Shown here: positions 34,027 through 45,218 of the stretch, piece by piece
Layout: each line of letters opens with the position of its first letter
How positions within the stretch are numbered: position 1 is the first letter of the stretch
Source: Craterostigma plantagineum
Lineage: Eukaryota; Streptophyta; Magnoliopsida; Lamiales; Linderniaceae
DNA: 64,000 nt
Direction of reading: 5' to 3'
Assembly (NCBI GenBank): GCA_027422505.1
Contig: JAPQWV010000416.1
Coordinates: 62,001-126,000 of the forward strand
Notes under the pieces: generated by a model
What the model was told of the DNA's origin: nothing
The model's input: only the letters and a program-made list of their open reading frames with translations
The model's database searches: none
Translations under genes and position numbers: made by a program

Positions 34027-36382
34027 TTCATGAAAATATAAATCTGATCTAGCTTATAGTTATGAAGTGAATCTTCGAGGTTATATCCGTTCAAATATGT
34101 AGTTATAATTGAATCAAGGATGCATAAAAACCAGAAACATGACGAACACAACGTGTGTATTTAGCTAGAGAAACTGCTGTGTCAAGAATGGGACAAAAAG
34201 GAAAACATGGGACGTACGTTTTGCGAATACACAGAAAGGATAAAAGGACAAGCAATGGTAAGTGATTTCTATTGCAAAGAGCAGATGGGGAGAAAAAGGC
34301 TATATTTAATGGTGTATGAATCGAGAGAATGGAATCACCGAGACACTAACTGAGGATATTAGCTTTATGGTTATTGGGAAAGAATCTGATTTACTATCGT
34401 ATATAACATGGTTTTTTTTTTAGCTTTTGGCTCTTGAGGAAATGATTCTTCTCCTTCTCAAGACTGCTTTTTCTTTTACTTTTTCACCCTTTTAATATCG
34501 CACTTTATCGAGTATGCATATTTTGTTAACTTAAGGTCTTGTATATTCATTTATATGCAACTTTTCTCGTAAATTTTGCTCCCAGTCTTGGGTTATATTA
34601 TATAATGCATGACTGGACAATAAATTTGGTTGTATGCCTCCAACCACAAGTTGATGGATAAATAACGAATAGTCGGAAGGGACAAGTTGCAGACATTCAT
34701 GCAAAATCAAATAATATCAGTACATTAAAATGATAATGTTTTAATATCACAGAGATCAGACATTTATATGTCGCACAAAGATTGGATAGTACTTCTCCTG
34801 CCTTTGCACTTGGAAATCAAAGAATCGTTAGATTGTGATATTGATTCCATAAAAAATTATTAATTTCAAATGCAACTAAGGTCGGAATAAGAAAAATATT
34901 CAAAACGGCCTCTCGGTATCAGATTTATTAGTATTGTTTTTGTATTTGTTCAAAGTAAAATTCTTTGCACTAAAGCATGCATTATGAGAGGAGAAAACGA
35001 ATATCTACGAGACATTTGTGTGTTTTACAAAAGATCGGAATAATATGTAATATTTCTTTAATATGGTTCTTCTTCTAAAGGGAATATCTCAACATTAATT
35101 CTACGTCTCTAATACTAAATTATTATTATTATTTTTTTTAAAGCACTTAAATCCATGAGGCTTAAAGAAGAAAGTGCATTCTCTTGTTCTTTGTAAATAA
35201 TATTTATCAACTTAAAGAAAAGCCAACATCAAGGAGAAATTGGGAATCTTCTTTTGCTACTGATCAGCTTTACTTAAGTGGACATGAAGGTAGACGAGAT
35301 TCTTACCATAGTAACATAAGTAAGTTAATTAATATTTTGTTCATCAAACTGGTTTAGGAATTCGAAGCAGATTATATTTTCCTCTATGGAGTTTAGTTTA
35401 GCTGTCAACTTTCGAGTAAAATTACTGTATCTTCCTTACGTTATTGAAGTTGCCAATATATATTCTTATAATTAATCTTGAAAATCAAATTAAGTTGTAG
35501 AAGAAAGGCTTCATGATTGTTTTTTGTTTTTTTTTTTATAAAAAAGGGGAATCTAATTCTTCGAAGATTGAGAAAGAAATGCAATAAACAACAATGGTTG
35601 GTCGTCTTCTAATAAGCGGCTTCATGTACAAGACTCCAATGCACACCTTTTCCCTATATTCTCCTTCTTTCCTTTTTCTTTTTCCTTTCTTTTTTTTGTT
35701 AAAAAAAATAAAATAGAACACGTCCTAATTTTAACTACACTTGTTAACTTCTCCTTTTTCTTTTCTTTGCTTTATTATAAACTTTTCCTAATTTCCCCCT
35801 TTTATATTCTTAAGCCTTTGTGTGTTACACACGTATCATGTAATATCACTCCATTTCGACCCTTTGTATGGGAATATACCTATTGTTTCCAGCGCCTTGC
35901 TAATGCTCGACATATACAAGTTGAAATAAGATATCCCAAATGTATTATCTAATAAAATAGATCTTTTAAAGGTGTTGAAAAATAATATCACGAATCATAA
36001 CAACTAAATTAAGTTCCGCAAAAGCTTAACAGTCATTGTTACTGAATTAGGCTGATTTGCAGTATTGCTTTTTTCTTCAAAATTTGAATCGTGTTTATCT
36101 TGTTTTTCTTTTTCGATTTAGGGTTTTTGTTAGATTAGAGAGAATGATCGAATTTTCTCAAATGATTTTAATGGGCTAAGAATATATAACGGGCTTGGGC
36201 CTAGCCCATTTAGAATAAAGTATATTTGGACCAATAAGCTACTCTCTCTCTCTCTCTCTCTCGTTAGTCGCTTGCTTATATGGGCAGAAACTGAAACCCC
36301 CTCAAAGGAAAGGAAAGCGCCCACTGAATCAAAAACTACATACACACACGTTAATTCGCGGTTGTTCGTCGAATTTCTTGCA
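34027..36382. other. 2.4-kb intergenic region (divergent promoters)
   Basis: It separates the minus-strand GARP gene from the plus-strand DUF1639 gene, so both promoters lie here. AT-rich; a (CT)n run at about 36242-36263 sits in the likely 5' UTR of the DUF1639 gene. No further gene seen. Confidence 0.6.
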
Positions 36383-37004
36383 ATGGCAGCTCCGCCGGTA
36401 AAATCTCAGCCGCTACACAACTTCTCCTTACCACGGCTACAGTGGGCCCACCGCTTCCGACAGTCGACGGACGCGGAGGCAGCTGACCGACCCACTGCCG
36501 CCGATGTCCCGACGCAATCACGGCGAGGAGAGGAGGAGGAGAAATCAGGAGGCGCCGACGATCGGAATAGCAAGCCGTGGAAGCTGCGCAGTCGGAAACA
36601 GGCGATCGGAAGCGCGAAGAAGGAGACGACGGCCGCGGCGACGAAAATGCGCGCGCACGCCAAGGAAGGCGATGGTAATAGGAATAGGGAAAGCGGAGTC
36701 GCCAAGCAGCAGAGGAAGTCTCCGATGAAGATATGGATATCGCTGTCGAGGGAGGAGATTGAAGAGAACATCTACGCTCTTACACGTGGCAGGCCGTCGC
36801 GCAAGCCGAGGAAGTGGCCCAAGAATGTTCAGAAGAAGCTCGATGTATTATGCGCTTTTTCTGAATTCGATTTTCGTTACTCTTTTCTTGGGGGGCTCTC
36901 ATAATCTTCGTTGTATTGTATTGCAGAATGCGTTTCCTGGGTTGTATTTGGTGGGATATAGTGCTGACTCTTATCGAGTTGCCAATCTCTGGTATGTCTT
37001 TTGA
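36383..37004 (+). CDS. DUF1639 family protein
   Basis: Exon 1 is 36383-36844; exon 2 starts at 36927 after TTGCAG. Together they encode 179 residues if exon 2 is read to the TGA at 37002-37004; a donor GT at 36992 is possible, but splicing to the next AG would also end the protein within a residue or two. The conserved core, LSREEIEENIYALTRG..P followed by KWPKNVQKKLD and, after the intron, NAFPGLYLVGYSADSYRV, is the DUF1639 signature of plant proteins. The N-terminus is low-complexity and strongly basic (PWKLRSRKQ). Biochemical function is unknown. Confidence 0.82.
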
Positions 37005-38051
37005 TTAATACTCTTTAGTGATATTGTGATGAGGGCATTGATGTGATATTTGTGGCGTCTTTGTGTGTGTGTGGAAGTGTTAATTTCTGAGATTTAGGGT
37101 TGGTTTCGTAAGGATTTGCTCGAATGTTTTCGTTGGCTAATTGTTTTGATTGATCGAATGTGCTGAGGAGGGATTGAATGTTCGTTCTTTACAGATATGA
37201 CTCTCTTTTTGTTCCGGGCAATATTACGAGGCTGGGAAGGCGAAGCATGGTGAATAGATAGTAGGTGTTACTCAGAAACTTTATGGGGCTTGTTTAGTTG
37301 ATTCAATTGACATTGTGAAGCAAGCTTGAAGCTTTTAGATGAATGGCTTTCTACCTGAATTTGATTGACCTTTGGGAATGATTATTTTGTCCTTATCTTA
37401 GCAGTTTTTTTTTTTGGCGTTCTTCATTTTAATGAATGGTAAGGTTTCTTCGTCTTCGACGAGATTTTGGGACGGGCGGGGCACCTTTTTCTTCCGGCGA
37501 GGTTCGTCATTCGAACAAGAATCTATGTAGTAGTAAACTTTAAACTACATAACTACTGATAAAAGATGGCCCTCCATGGTAATAGTGCGTGCAGCAATCC
37601 AAGACTTTTATGCGAACTCAATCCTGAGAAAGCAGAGCCATCGACTTTAAGGTTTTTTTCTTCAAGAGAAATGCTTCTTGCTTTCTTATTATTCGTTTTT
37701 CTTACTCACAATACTGTTAGGGAGATTTGTGAAGGTCATAACCATCTCTGATTCTTCTTATAGATGGAATGTACATAACAATAACAATCGAATTCTTTCA
37801 TGGGGTATAGTTTATGCAAGCTTCTTCCGTGTATAATTAATGGCTAGAGAAAGAGGATGTAATTATCAAGTACTATTGAAATATAAATAAATGCTGTAAG
37901 TGGGCCGAACAAGCGTGGAGATAGTGGGCCACGTTGTCGGCCCATTTTACAGCCCGATAGGCCTTTGTAACTGAAAATCTCGCATCTATATCAAAAACTA
38001 GAGCAGAAAATATGCACCGCAAACGAAAATCTTCACAGTAATCATCACAAA
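37005..38051. other. Intergenic / 3' UTR of the DUF1639 gene
   Basis: Contains likely spliced 3' UTR sequence to about 37260, then AT-rich DNA. The short ORF at 37566-37751 has no support. Confidence 0.5.
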
Positions 38052-38562
38052 ATGATGAGAATGAGGACGATCGTCGTCGAGCCTCACTGCCTACCAACAT
38101 TGCTCTTCAAGGCGCAGATTTTCACGAGCAGCAACAAAGCAATCGCAAGGAAGCTCAGCTCAAATCGCGGAAGAATCAAACTCGCAGCAGCAAACTCGAG
38201 CAGCAACGATGGAGAAAAGGAAACAGAGAGGAGGAGAAGAAGTTTCTTGTCGTTAGAAGAAGCTGGCTTGGTGGAAGTTTCTGGTCTAAGTTCGCATGAG
38301 CGCTTTCTATGCAGATTGACTGTGAGTGGCCACTGTTATCGATTTCTTTTTGGAGAATTGATTTTGATTATTAGTGTGTTGATTTGATGTGTAGATATCA
38401 TCTTTGAATCTGCTGAGGGTTATATCCGAGCAAGAGGGTTGTGCGATTGAGGAGCTTAATGCTGGGAAGGTATGCGATTGGTTCCTCAAAGATAAACTTA
38501 AGAGAGAACAAAATCTCGACTCTGCTGTGTTACAGTGGGATGATTCTGAGTTCATCATGTAG
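38052..38562 (+). CDS. Small unrecognised protein, possibly plastid-targeted
   Basis: Exon 1 38052-38321 and exon 2 38395-38562, joined at GACT-GTGAGT and TGTAG, give 145 residues. The first 50 residues are rich in Lys, Arg and Ser and poor in acidic residues, which suggests a transit peptide. The C-terminal two thirds look like a helical domain (SFLSLEEAGLVEVSGLSSHE; SSLNLLRVISEQEGCAIEEL; CDWFLKDKLKREQ). I do not recognise the family. Coding character is supported by clean phase joining and amphipathic composition. The stop is about 60 bp from the stop of the convergent STP gene, so their 3' UTRs probably overlap. Confidence 0.72.
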
Positions 38563-38623
38563 CTGTAGCAGAGCAGTTCATCAATGGTAGACCGAATACA
38601 TGTTTTCCTGGAAATATTATTAT

Positions 38624-40722
38624 TTACATAAACCTCGACCAAAACCAATGGTCCCTCCACACGGCCAACATCACGTCGATGGGGACGTTCTTCGTCTCAG
38701 GCAAGAACAAGTACACAAACGCCGTCATCGCCGCCGTGAAGAAGGCGAAGAGCAAGAAAATGCCGAACTTGAGGTGGCAGAGCATGGCGAGGAACGCCTG
38801 AGCCACCACGAAAGTGCACAACATGTTCACCGAGACGGTCAACCCTTGAGCCGCGGGTCGAATCTCTAGAGGGAAAATTTCGCTGGGCACGAGCCAGCCC
38901 AGTGGTCCCCACGACCATGCGAAGCCCGCCACGTGTAAACATATGAACAGCACGACTACCATCGCATAGGGTTTCGTGGATAAGTGTTCTTCTTGCTGAT
39001 CGCCGCCGCCGCTCCCAAATTTTAGGGCCATACATGTCGCAACCGCAACCTTGGATTATATATATAAAGCTTAGATCATGTCCAACCGAAAGATTCATTC
39101 TTAAAATCAAACTCATTCTCAATTTTACTCAAAACCTTACAGCGGAAAAGGTTGTATCAAAGTAAATGGACAGGTAAGACGAAACCTTGAAGTACCTGAG
39201 ATACAAACATTTGAACACCCCCTTCCATGAAAAGGAACCTCCTACCCCACCTATCCACTCCAAATATCGAAATCACCGTGGCTAGAACATTGACCCCTCC
39301 GGTGATCACGGCCAACATGAGCGCGGCATTGCTCCCGAGCCCCATCACCTGAAACAACAGAGGAGCGTAGAATACGACCGCGTTTAAACCAGTCAGCTGC
39401 TGAAATAACGGTACGGCGATCGCCATCGTCAGGTGGGGGCCATACTTCCCCGCCCTATGCCGAAGCATGTTCCTCCAGGGATGCTTGACCCTCCTAGAAA
39501 GCTCGCTAGCCTTGACCAAGTCGTCGAACTCTCTGTCAACGTTTTCGATCCCTCTTATCCTCCTGAGCCTCGCGAGGGCTTCGTCCCTTCTGTACCGATC
39601 GATCAAGAAGCTCGGGGATTCGGGGAGGAGTAGGGAGGCGAAGGTGATGGCCAGCGGGACCAGCGCACCGCCTAGGCTTAGCCGCCATCCCCACCCGCCT
39701 TTGATCTTGGCGAACCCGAAGTTTAGGACGTTGGCCACTAAGATGCCTATCGTAATGGAGAGGTTGAAGCATATGTTTAGCGCTCCTCGATACTTGTAGG
39801 GTGCTATCTCTGATATGTATAAAGGTGCAGACTGCACACGTTATTGTTAGTTTTGGGGATATCAAACTCAAGTCTTACATCGAATAAGGACAGCTCGTGG
39901 ACTGCTATGTGATCTAACAAGTCAATCGATTTTTGTTGGGTATCAAACCCAACTCCCACATCAGATAATTTGAAAAAGTTGAGAGCCCCTTATAAGCTGG
40001 TGGGTTAACTCCCTCTATTGACAATTGGTTTTAGAAAAGAACCCCACAAGCTTATAAGGACTTTGGCTGAAATTGGCCTTAAAAAAATCCCTACAGTTTT
40101 AGAGTGGAATGTGATTTAGTAAGAAGCATAAAAATGGTTACGTGATTAGCGAATCCAACGGCGAACCCTAGGAGAATCCTGCCGACGATGAGCATCCAAA
40201 CAGAGCGAGCGAAGCCGTTCATCAGAGACCCTCCGCAGAACGTAAAACCGCCGAGCAGAATACACGGTTTTCTGCCGAACTTCCTCGAAACCGTCGAGGC
40301 GAATAGCGACGAGACGATTGCAGACAGGTAGAGAGACGACGTGAACATTGTCAGCGTTTGGCTGTTGAATTTGCAGTACGGATCCGCCGTTCTTCCCCCG
40401 GACGTGACCTTTCTGTACACAGATGGGAAGAATTCTTTCAAGAACGAGTCCATTGTGCTCACCCCGCCTGTAATGATAATAATAATAATAAACACTCAAA
40501 AGATCATCAAAACTTTATATTCGTCGAATCAAATCGAAATGGTTTTTTTTGTGTAATTTACATATTGGTATCGTTACTGTAGTTACCTGTTATGCCAATA
40601 TCATAGCCGAAAATGAGGCCACCCGAGGCTGCAATAACACAGGAGACCAGTGCATAAGGCGTTAAGTTTCCGGGATATTCTTCAACAGGTCTCGGACCGA
40701 ATAAACTATCTTCGCCAGGCAT
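38624..40722 (-). CDS. STP-type monosaccharide/H+ symporter
   Basis: Exons 40587-40722, 40142-40467, 39196-39831 and 38624-39049 join in frame to 507 residues, the usual length for plant sugar transport proteins. Features: the [10 protein letters not shown] segment of helix 1, an extracellular loop with conserved Cys ([12 protein letters not shown]), FGRKP, the loop motif PESPSFLI after helix 6, [17 protein letters not shown] in helix 7, DRWGRR, and [20 protein letters not shown] with a terminal ETKNVPID. These are MFS sugar-porter signatures. It should import hexoses with protons across the plasma membrane. Intron 2 (39832-40141) holds repetitive-looking sequence (GGTATCAAACCCAACTCCCACATC). 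STP number cannot be assigned without a tree. Confidence 0.93.
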
Positions 40723-41299
40723 TGCTAGTTTTTTTCCCCCTTGTTTTCTGCTTTCGTTACTTGTTCTGGGATATTGATCTCTTATTTATTATTCAAACGA
40801 GGAACAAAAGTGTTGCTAAAATCAAAGACTTTGACCATGCGGAGGACTTTATGAAATATGATGGCCGCAAAATTCAATAAGCGATACACATCAGTCAATT
40901 TATGCAATTCTTGACAATGTCAAACGCTCGCTATGATATCTGTCTGCTGAACTTCATTGTACGGCATTAAGGCAATCCCACAGCTTCTTCTAGCAAGAGT
41001 AATCTTCCTATGATATCTTTGTGTCCCGAGACAGTTTCCACTGATCGTCGAAGATGTAGTACAAAAAAAAAAAAGAAAAGAAAAGAATCTCAAAGTTACG
41101 GTAATGATTCTACATGCAGAATCACATATCTTTTTTACTCAATACAAAAAGTCACCAATAATCACCAGTTTCTTCTTTCTAACAATTGTTCAGACACTGA
41201 TTGCCCCATAACTGCATAAGTACTGCCCGTGAACTTACAACCTTATTACTAACTACTATTCCCTCCTCTTACCAGACAACTACCAAATTCTTCCATCAA
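40723..41299. other. Intergenic between STP and AFB genes
   Basis: The STP promoter and AFB 3' UTR. No gene; a short purine-rich run lies near 41063-41090. Confidence 0.6.
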
Positions 41300-43221
41300 T
41301 CAAAGCGTAAGAACGAAAGAAGGCGCATCGCTCCTCGGCCCAGCAACCGTACGATAAACATAAACCTTATCCGCCGACTGCTGCTGAACCTCATTGTTAT
41401 CCCCTCCTACAACCTCACCAACGTTATCCCTAATAACTTCGACGTTCAGCCTCGGCATCTCCTCAGCCAAAGCTCTGCAACCCTTCACCGTAACGTTACA
41501 AGCCGACATCCAAAGAGACCTCATCTTCTCATACTTCTTAATCCCAGAAAGCAGAGCGTCGTTCCCAAAAGGACAGTCTCGAATCTCCAACTTCCTCAGA
41601 TTAGGACAACCTCGCAATACGCTTTCCATCGCCCTGTCGCTCCGCCCGGCGAAGGCAACCGACAAAGTCTCTAAGTTCTTGGCGTACTTCCCTACGTACG
41701 CGAACGTCAGGTCGGTCAGGAGGCCCGAGACGGAGAGCCTCTGTAGGTTCGGGCAGGTTCTGACCACCGCCCCGAAGGCCTCGTCCATGGGCTCGCCCGT
41801 CAGGTAGTCGGGCTGCCCGGGGTTCATTATGCAGAGGCGAAAATGGGTGAAGTTGGGGCAGTTTTGAGCTATTGTAATAACAGCTGCATTGGTCATCCTT
41901 CTGCAGAAGTAGAGGACGTAGTGGAGCTTAGGGCAGCCTCGGGCAACTGCTAAGAAGCCCGACTCGGTCACCCCTTGGAGGCTATCGACGCCGTAAGGGT
42001 CGGCTGGGAAGACTCTGAGTTCTTCGAGCAGTGGGCAGTTCGAGCCCACGGACTCGAGCCCATTGTCTTCTATGCTGTCGGCGACCTGAGAAAAAGGGAA
42101 GATCGTTCGAAATTGGTGGAATTTAAGGTTGTAATAATGAGAAGTCCTAGATTAAGTACCCATAGGCGTCTGAGGTTAGGGCACCGAGAGATGAGCCCTA
42201 CGAAGTCGGGCCCACGAAGGTTTGCGTCGCGCAGGTTCAAGAAAGTGAGCCCAGCGCAGACGCCGTAAACGGTCCGTAAATACGCGGAGAAGGCGTCCCA
42301 CATGCCCGAAAGTACGCGGAGATTCTTACAGTCTGCGAAAGATGTTTCTAAGTCGGCGATCTGATCAGGGCTGAGTTCTTGCGCGAACGTCCCCGTGCCA
42401 AGTTCGGTTAGCTGTGGACAGAGCGTAATAAGGCGCTGCAATTGGTCCAAGGATACGCTTTCGTTGACTTTAAGAACCCTAAGCGATTTGCAGCGAACTA
42501 CGAGCCTTTCGAGGGCTTCGAAGCTGACCTCGTTATATAGGCTGGAGAAGTTGAGCACTTGTAATGAGTTGAAGTTCTCAGGGAAGTAACTAAGCCAACC
42601 TCCATCGACGTCTACTGCTACGCTGTCCTTTATGTCTAGCTCCGTCAAGTTCCTAGGTTTCAAGAATGTAATAAAAGTTGACGAAAATTGGAAACATAAA
42701 CAGATTCGCAGGACAAACGTATGTCTTAAACAAATCGCATACCTACAGTGAGTGGCGATGGCTTTGAGGCCCTTACTAGTGAATCCATCGCAGCTCGAAA
42801 GAGATAAAGCCTTGAAGTTAGGGCAAGACTTAGCCAAAAGCTCTAACGTTTCGTCGCTTACTACCATCCTCTTCAGCCTCAGTTCTTCCAAGAAAGGGTA
42901 CTTCTCAACAAACATGAGCACCCATGAATGGACGTCGGCCCCCCAATCTTTGGGCAGCAAGTTGAAGTCTGAGAACCTCGGTTTGCCTTTGATTCTTACC
43001 TTCTTGATTTCGGGGAATCTTCTTGCAACTATCTGAGGGGACACGGCGTAGCAGTTACCTATGAAGAGGTTGGATCTTGTCCACCTCTCTGCGTTGTACC
43101 AGTCTCTGCAGACGAGGGAGATTGAGCTTCGATCGGCGTTCGAGTCGACGAACGAAAGGATTTTTTCGAGGACTTCGTCGGGGAATGGCGAGGTTTTCGA
43201 TTTCTTGGAGGGCGAATCCAT
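41300..43221 (-). CDS. TIR1/AFB auxin receptor F-box protein
   Basis: Three exons (42743-43221, 42160-42652, 41300-42085), the TIR1/AFB intron pattern, give 585 residues. The F-box (about 10-50: FPDEVLEKILSFV, SLVCRDWYNAERWTR) is followed by FIGNCYAVSP, GKPRFSDFNLLP and a leucine-rich-repeat solenoid with LRLKRMVVSDETLELLAKSC, LYFCRRMTNAAVITIA, FRLCIMNPGQPDYLT and LSVAFAGRSDRAM, the hallmarks of TIR1/AFB receptors. In the nucleus it forms SCF-TIR1 E3 complexes that bind auxin and recruit Aux/IAA repressors for ubiquitination. No AFB4/5-type N-terminal extension is present. The C-terminus (YRTVAGPR.DAPSFVLTL) looks more like AFB2/3-type ends than TIR1; a tree is needed. The miR393 site is degenerate (41509-41529). 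Confidence 0.93.
41509..41529 (-). promoter_or_regulatory. Degenerate miR393 target region
   Basis: In TIR1/AFB genes miR393 pairs where MRSLWM is encoded. The plus strand here reads TCCAAAGAGACCTCATCTTC versus miR393 TCCAAAGGGATCGCATTGAT. The first seven bases agree; later there are wobbles, a mismatch at position 13 and poor pairing from 17 on. Confidence 0.55.
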
Positions 43222-45218
43222 TTTTTCCGTGCTTATCGAGGGTTTTTGATGGATCGAGAAATGTGAATCGAAAAACCCCTACATTGAGGTGCACAATGTC
43301 TTGAGCAGACTAATAAGATGAAGTCAGAAGAATTATTACATCATCTGAAGTTATGATTGAGGAGAGTTTAGCAAAACATTAGCAGGGAGAAACGAATTCG
43401 GCGATATAGGTACGAAAAATCAGTTAAGGAAAAGAAGCAAATCTTTGACTACTTTAAGTTTTCTATGATCCCTGAAGCTTGATGAGCATATCCTCGAATC
43501 GAAACTAATTTATCAGATTAATGCAGGCAAAATCGTCTCAAGAACTCACAGAAGGACGAGAAAATCAGCTAAAAACCCCGCAGCAAAAAGAGAAAATTCC
43601 ACGAAATACACCTCTAAATTAGTTGCCTAGCTAGCTATTGTGAAATGCAAAGACACATAATCTTCACGGCCTCAGCTGTTTTACAAATTGGATCTCAGAG
43701 ATTGATTAGATAAGACAGATTGAAAACTAAATAAAGTAATAAAATGGAAAAGTTTACCCACCCCTCTGAGATGTGAGATGAATGCTTGGAAGAACTGAAA
43801 AGCCAAAAGGAGAGGTAGAGCTAGAAGCTTATCTCCAAGCCGCTTACGTATCACAGCGCAATGAAGAAATTAGAAAAAGAAGTAAGTACAGCAGTACTTG
43901 TAATAAATATATATAATTGATTCAGATATTATTGGACTGACTGTTACAAACTATCGTCTCTCTCTTTTTTTTTTTTTTTTTTTTTAAATTCATCAGGGTG
44001 AAACGCGCTACTTCAAAATGGAAATGATAATTAATTAATACAGATAAAATTAAATATTGGGATTAATCGGGAAATAATACTAAGTAGTTGTAATAATAAT
44101 CTATGTGCTAATGGCTGTCATCTGTCTGACACCGACTAAGGTAGGTAACACTAACACCATGTGGGAAGAAGGAATCTCCCACTTAAATTTTAGCAAAGTC
44201 ATTAACATTTAAAATAGTAATTTTTATACTTCCTCAGTACCATTTAATTCTTCCCAAATATTAGTGGGCACGGAGATTAAGAAACAATATTATTTTAATA
44301 TTATAGTACACTTTAAGGTATAGAGAGAAAACTTATTAGTGAACACGCAAATTAAGAACTCTTTTTTTTTAATATAAATGGTGTAATTAGTTTAATTATT
44401 GAAATAATTTTTTAGAATGGAAATGGAAAGAATTATGTAGGACGCTCGAAATAGAAAGATGGGAAGAAATAAGTGGGACGGATATAGTAATACTTTTTTA
44501 TTAACAAGAAACAACTGGCCTTATGGTCTTCACCATCACATCACATGCTCTTCAATAATCCTTTCCCTTGTCTTTTCTTTGGGTCCATATTTTAAAGCAA
44601 AAAAATTATATGAAAAAAAAAAAAGAACTAAATGACATAACGATAGGAGAGCCCACTTACGTATTTTTCCCATCCAGCCACTCAAATAGGCCCGACCCGT
44701 GATTTTATCCGCTGAACAAAATTTCTGTTCCGCCAATTTTCTCGCGACACGTGGCAGATGATATCTAGCCAGGTCAACATGGGTCACCTAACTTGTATCG
44801 GGCCGAGCCCGACCCGAATCAAGTCAATCTAGAGAACGAGGATCAATCATATCATATCTATTTCAAGGCTTTTCATGGCATAATTCATGTTCCACCATTT
44901 TTTAAAAAAAACAAAAAACAAACTTTTATGTTGAATAAAGGCCATGCTATACAAGAAAAAGTTAATATACACAAGAAGAAGAAGAAGAAGAAGAAGAAGA
45001 AGAAAGAAAGAATTTGACTGGCAATATCTTCTATCTCTGTACAGTGACCCCAAATAATGTGTTCTAAAAACTGATCAACCAAAAAAGAAGAGCTAAGCTT
45101 GTCATGTTTATGCTTCAGCTAAACTGATCCTAATGAGTTCTTAATGTGAAGCTCTTTCAAAAAAATGGCGCTCTGTGATTGTAGCCAATGGGTAAAATCA
45201 ATGCAAGTATTCACACTT
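43222..45218. other. 2-kb intergenic region
   Basis: The AFB promoter and 5' UTR, then AT-rich DNA with a poly(T) run of about 26 near 43960-43985 and a (GAA)n microsatellite at 44974-45010. No gene seen. Confidence 0.6.
44974..45010. repeat. (AAG)n microsatellite
   Basis: A near-perfect trinucleotide run; ORFs through it give only low-complexity Lys or Leu/Phe. Confidence 0.9.

Noticed and set aside
36406..36771. Antisense ORF over the DUF1639 exon
   Set aside because: The plus frame has the family motif and joins across an intron; the antisense ORF has none.
37566..37751. 61-codon plus ORF with a hydrophobic segment
   Set aside because: No family resemblance, no clear promoter, and it lies in AT-rich intergenic DNA.
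44793..45082. Poly-Lys and poly-Leu/Phe ORFs
   Set aside because: They are translations of the (AAG)n microsatellite.
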